The notes under the pieces: generated by a model
What the model saw: only the letters and a program-made list of their open reading frames with translations
The model's database searches: none
Told to the model about the DNA's origin: nothing
Part shown: one piece after another, positions 60,867 through 64,000 of the stretch
How the letters are laid out: each line of letters opens with the position of its first letter
Numbering within the stretch: the stretch's first letter is position 1
Program-made: the position numbers and the translations under genes
NCBI GenBank assembly: GCA_031772625.1
Contig: CM062814.1
Coordinates: 363,603,750-363,667,749, forward strand
Length of the DNA stretch: 64,000 nt
DNA from: Pinus tabuliformis
Lineage: Eukaryota > Streptophyta > Pinopsida > Pinales > Pinaceae
Direction: 5' to 3'

Positions 60867-63800
60867 ATGGCGGACGAGAAGAAAGACGAGGGGGCAGGAG
60901 ATCCCATCAAAATCTTGCTCGAAGAAGCGCTCGAGCGACAACGGAACGCGATGATGGACAGCTTTGCGCAGATCCTTCAGTGGCTACCCAGAAGCGGCGC
61001 ATCGGCTTCCAGTAGCTCCTCTGGAAACGCCACACCCTTTAAGGTACAAGTTAATTTTGAAATCCCAATATTCGAGGGTCAGATAGACGCCGATGCCGTA
61101 GATAAATGGTTAAATCTGCTAAAGGGTTATTTTTCTGTTCATGAATTTTCAAGTCGGGAAAAGATTGTTTTTGCTCTTCTCAAAGCAGCCCCCCACGTCA
61201 AGGACTGGTGGGAAACCTACTGCGAGCAGAAGGATGAAAGTACTGGCTCACTATTTTCAGCCGCACCCACCTGGGATTCGTTCCGGGATGCCATCAAGGA
61301 GCAGTACTACCCTGTCGGAAGCTATGAGGATGAATACATAAAGTGGACCACGCTGCGGCAGGGAAGGGACCAAGACGTGCCGGAGTTCACCAATCTTTTC
61401 CATACCCTTCCCACAAAGTTGGGTATCAAGGATTCAGAGCAACATTTGATACTCAAATACCGTGGCTGCCTGCACAAGTACATCCAGGAAGAAATACAGT
61501 TCTTAAACATCCCCTCGCTCGGCGCAGCATACTGGTATGCTGTCAAGGTCGAGCAGAAGTTTAAACAAAAGAAGCGAGACTTTGGATCTGCGAATCCAAA
61601 GCAGGGGAAAGGTGCCCCTAAACCACAGAACAAAGGACAAAGCCAAGGCGGGACAGCCCAAGACAACCAGCCGAAGCTGCAAGCAAAGAGCAACGCCGCG
61701 AAGCCGAGAAAGGACACTGGAAAATGGTGCGAGTTCCATAAGAGCTCCACTCACAACACAAGTGAGTGTCGGGCCAAGCAGTCACTGGTGGCTGAGCTAA
61801 AGGTTTCAGAATCAGATGCATGTTCCGACTCTGAGTCAGAACCCGATAAGGGGTATGAAAAAGGGAAGCAGATCATTGATGCGGATCCCAGCGCCACTGT
61901 TGCTACCGCAAAGATCCAGAAAAATGAACCCGAAGATCCAGAGGAGGAGGAGCGTCTCTTCCACTCCCAGATGTGGGTAAAGGGCTCCCCGATACAGTTC
62001 ATTGTTGATAGCGGGAGTCAAAAGAACCTCATTTCGACAGAGGTCGTGAAGCGGTTGGGCTTACCGACCACAGCACATCCACAACCATACACCATTGGGT
62101 GGCTTCACCAAGGGCGAGATCTTCGCGTGAGCCAGCAGTGTCGCCTTCCATACAACATCAAGCCCTTCACGGATGAGGTATTGTGTGACATTGCTCCCCT
62201 TGAAGTTTGTGATGTATTACTAGGACAACCATACTTGTGGAAGCGACATGTTGTGTATGAATCAAGGCCCCGTGCTGTTATTATTACATTGGGAAATAAG
62301 TTGTTCAGGATACCAGAGGTAGCACCACCTGCCGCCCTCTCTTTGATTACTGCAAAACAATGCAGTAAGATCATTTCCAAAACCAGGAAATTTGTTTTCC
62401 TGATGATACGCCCTCAAGGGAAGAAGAAGACAGTGGTCGCGGCCTCCAAACGGGGTTCCTCTGCACGGCAGCTACAGATGGACAAGATTGTGGAGGAGTA
62501 CGAAGACATCTTCACCTCCCCGGCAGGGGTTCCTCTACACTGTCAAGTCAAGCACTCCATCGATCTGACCCCAGGTGCGCCGCTACCCAATGGACCAATT
62601 TATCGGCGCTCCGTTCTGGAGAACAATGAAATCAAGAGACAGATTCAGGAGCTCCTGCAGAAAGGTCACATCCGTCCGAGTTCTTCGCCCTGTGGGAGCC
62701 CGATAGTGTTGGTACAGAAGAAGGATGGGACGTGGAGACTCTGTATTGACTATCGGGCGCTGAACAAGATCACTGTCCGTAATAGGTACCCGATCCCGCG
62801 GATTGATGACCTCCTAGACCAACTAAAGGGGGCGAAATATTTCAGCAAGATCGATCTGAAGTCAGGATATCACCAGGTACCAATTGAACCCTCAGATGTG
62901 TGGAAGACTGCCTTCAAATCCAAGGAGGGCCTCTTCGAATGGTTGGTCATGCCTTTCGGATTGACGAATGCTCCTGCAACCTTTATGAGGCTAATGGATG
63001 ACATCTTGCGGCCATTCACCAACTCCTTTGTAGTAGTATACTTGGATGACATTCTGATCTTCAGCCAGAGTTGGGAAGAGCACCTCCACCACATCCGACA
63101 GGTTCTCCAAACACTGCGGCAACACAAGCTATGTGCCAATTTGGAGAAATGCACTTTTGGCATGACCGAGGTTCAGTATCTGGGATACATCATTGATGAA
63201 CAGGGGGTGCATGTCGATCCAGCCAAGGTCCAAGTCATTCGGGATTGGCCCTCTCCAACCACTCTAACAGAGCTCCGCAGCTTTCTAGGTCTTGCCAACT
63301 TCTACCGCAGGTTTGTGTTGGGATTTTCTCATATTTCTTGGCCCTTGAGTCAAGTCACCAAGGGCGGGGCGAAAGCAAAATTCTTTTGGTCTGAATCTCA
63401 ACAGAAGTCATTCAGGGAGTTGAAGGATCGCCTCTGCACGGCACCAGTGCTCGCGTTACCAGATTTACAACAACCATTTGAGGTCGAGACAGATGCCTCT
63501 GACTATGCTATTGGGGCAGTCCTTACTCAACATGGACATCCAGTGGCATATCACAGTGAAACACTTTCAGACACAGTCCGGAAGTACCCCACTTATGATA
63601 AAGAGATGTATTCCATTGTACAGGCCTGCCGACAATGGAAGCATTACATTTTGGGGAAGGAAACGGTCATCCACACAGACCACCGACCTCTGCAGTTCAT
63701 ACAGACCCAAGGGAAATTGCAGAATGATCGCCATCAGAAGTGGTCTACATACCTGCAACAGTTTCACTTGAATATCAAGTATAAAAAGGGCAGCACCAAT

Positions 63801-64000
63801 AATGTTGCAGATTGCCTCAGTCGACCACCGATCATGGCGCTAACCACCGTGCTCAACTCTTGTGGGCACGAGACTTCTGATTGGCCACTTCTCTACAAAA
63901 GCGACCCAGAATTCGGCCACACATACCAGACACTCTTGGAGGGTCGGCAGGTTGCAGATTTTCACCTCCAGGATGCCCTATTATGCCACCTCGGTCACCT
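60867..64000 (+). CDS. Ty3/gypsy gag-pol polyprotein, open to window end
   Basis: The ATG at 60867 opens a single frame of more than 1,044 codons with no stop before the window ends. Gag lies at residues ~60-250 ([39 protein letters not shown]). A zinc-knuckle variant [14 protein letters not shown] follows, with C288, H291, H296 and C301 (CHHC instead of CCHC). The protease motif IVDSGSQ has D381. RT has [18 protein letters not shown] and [10 protein letters not shown], with YLDD at 725-728. RNase H has TDAS (D876) and HTDHRPL (D938), then [16 protein letters not shown]. The integrase region is just beginning at the edge. All visible catalytic residues are present, so this is the youngest element here and may be competent. 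Confidence 0.96.
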   Translation, partial: MADEKKDEGAGDPIKILLEEALERQRNAMMDSFAQILQWLPRSGASASSSSSGNATPFKVQVNFEIPIFEGQIDADAVDKWLNLLKGYFSVHEFSSREKIVFALLKAAPHVKDWWETYCEQKDESTGSLFSAAPTWDSFRDAIKEQYYPVGSYEDEYIKWTTLRQGRDQDVPEFTNLFHTLPTKLGIKDSEQHLILKYRGCLHKYIQEEIQFLNIPSLGAAYWYAVKVEQKFKQKKRDFGSANPKQGKGAPKPQNKGQSQGGTAQDNQPKLQAKSNAAKPRKDTGKWCEFHKSSTHNTSECRAKQSLVAELKVSESDACSDSESEPDKGYEKGKQIIDADPSATVATAKIQKNEPEDPEEEERLFHSQMWVKGSPIQFIVDSGSQKNLISTEVVKRLGLPTTAHPQPYTIGWLHQGRDLRVSQQCRLPYNIKPFTDEVLCDIAPLEVCDVLLGQPYLWKRHVVYESRPRAVIITLGNKLFRIPEVAPPAALSLITAKQCSKIISKTRKFVFLMIRPQGKKKTVVAASKRGSSARQLQMDKIVEEYEDIFTSPAGVPLHCQVKHSIDLTPGAPLPNGPIYRRSVLENNEIKRQIQELLQKGHIRPSSSPCGSPIVLVQKKDGTWRLCIDYRALNKITVRNRYPIPRIDDLLDQLKGAKYFSKIDLKSGYHQVPIEPSDVWKTAFKSKEGLFEWLVMPFGLTNAPATFMRLMDDILRPFTNSFVVVYLDDILIFSQSWEEHLHHIRQVLQTLRQHKLCANLEKCTFGMTEVQYLGYIIDEQGVHVDPAKVQVIRDWPSPTTLTELRSFLGLANFYRRFVLGFSHISWPLSQVTKGGAKAKFFWSESQQKSFRELKDRLCTAPVLALPDLQQPFEVETDASDYAIGAVLTQHGHPVAYHSETLSDTVRKYPTYDKEMYSIVQACRQWKHYILGKETVIHTDHRPLQFIQTQGKLQNDRHQKWSTYLQQFHLNIKYKKGSTNNVADCLSRPPIMALTTVLNSCGHETSDWPLLYKSDPEFGHTYQTLLEGRQVADFHLQDALLCHLGH

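Noticed and set aside
61322..62380. Several minus-strand ORFs of 80-142 codons
   Set aside because: They are antisense shadows of the intact gypsy gag-pol frame.
1..64000. CRISPR arrays, bacterial operons, rRNA genes
   Set aside because: No regularly spaced repeats with unique spacers, no Shine-Dalgarno-type gene spacing and no rRNA-like sequence were seen. The content is eukaryotic repeat DNA.

Overview
The window looks like non-coding, repeat-dense nuclear DNA from a large seed-plant genome. A gymnosperm is plausible, but that is inference from the element types and their state of decay. Nearly everything recognisable is a transposable element or a host-gene fragment carried by one. I found no intact host gene, no rRNA gene, no canonical tRNA gene and no CRISPR array.

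Layout. 1-3023: 3' end of a decayed Ty1/copia element (integrase, RT and RNase H pieces, then its 3' LTR). 5157-5578: a CACTA-type inverted-repeat element. 5579-~15920: two minus-strand copies of a gag-only element with ~3.3 kb LTRs, arranged in tandem and sharing the middle LTR. ~15925-17600: 3' end of another element (coiled-coil coding remnant plus LTR). 20953-31232: a minus-strand gag-bearing LTR element with ~3.6-3.7 kb LTRs and a near-perfect target-site duplication (GATCT/GATCC). 31680-34980 and 50589-51300: two halves of one minus-strand Helitron gene (DUF6570-like region, HUH/Y2 Rep, PIF1-type helicase). 34986-50583: a giant LTR element inserted in that Helitron with a perfect 5 bp duplication (GATGG). 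57413-58384: minus-strand LTR whose upstream half carries a 13 bp minisatellite. 60110-64000: a young Ty3/gypsy element whose gag-pol frame is still open at the window edge.

The most unusual object is the giant element at 34986-50583. Its LTRs are about 6.8 kb each, while its internal region is only about 1.9 kb and encodes gag alone. Each LTR carries the same chain of host-derived coding fragments: an NADPH-oxidase (RBOH) EF-hand region, an unknown 283-codon ORF, the helicase C-terminal half of an HRQ1-like helicase, an aldo-keto reductase, a PPR protein and a further unidentified protein. The captured cassette is therefore duplicated at every transposition. A tRNA-Arg-like sequence lies against the 3' LTR, and the primer-binding site is complementary to the 3' end of the same type of tRNA.

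Nesting gives a relative order: the Helitron is older than the giant element. The LTR pair of the giant element differs by only a few percent where compared, while the copia, gag-only and coiled-coil elements are full of stops. Many of those stops read as C-to-T changes at CAG, CAA or CGA codons, as expected from long-term cytosine methylation.
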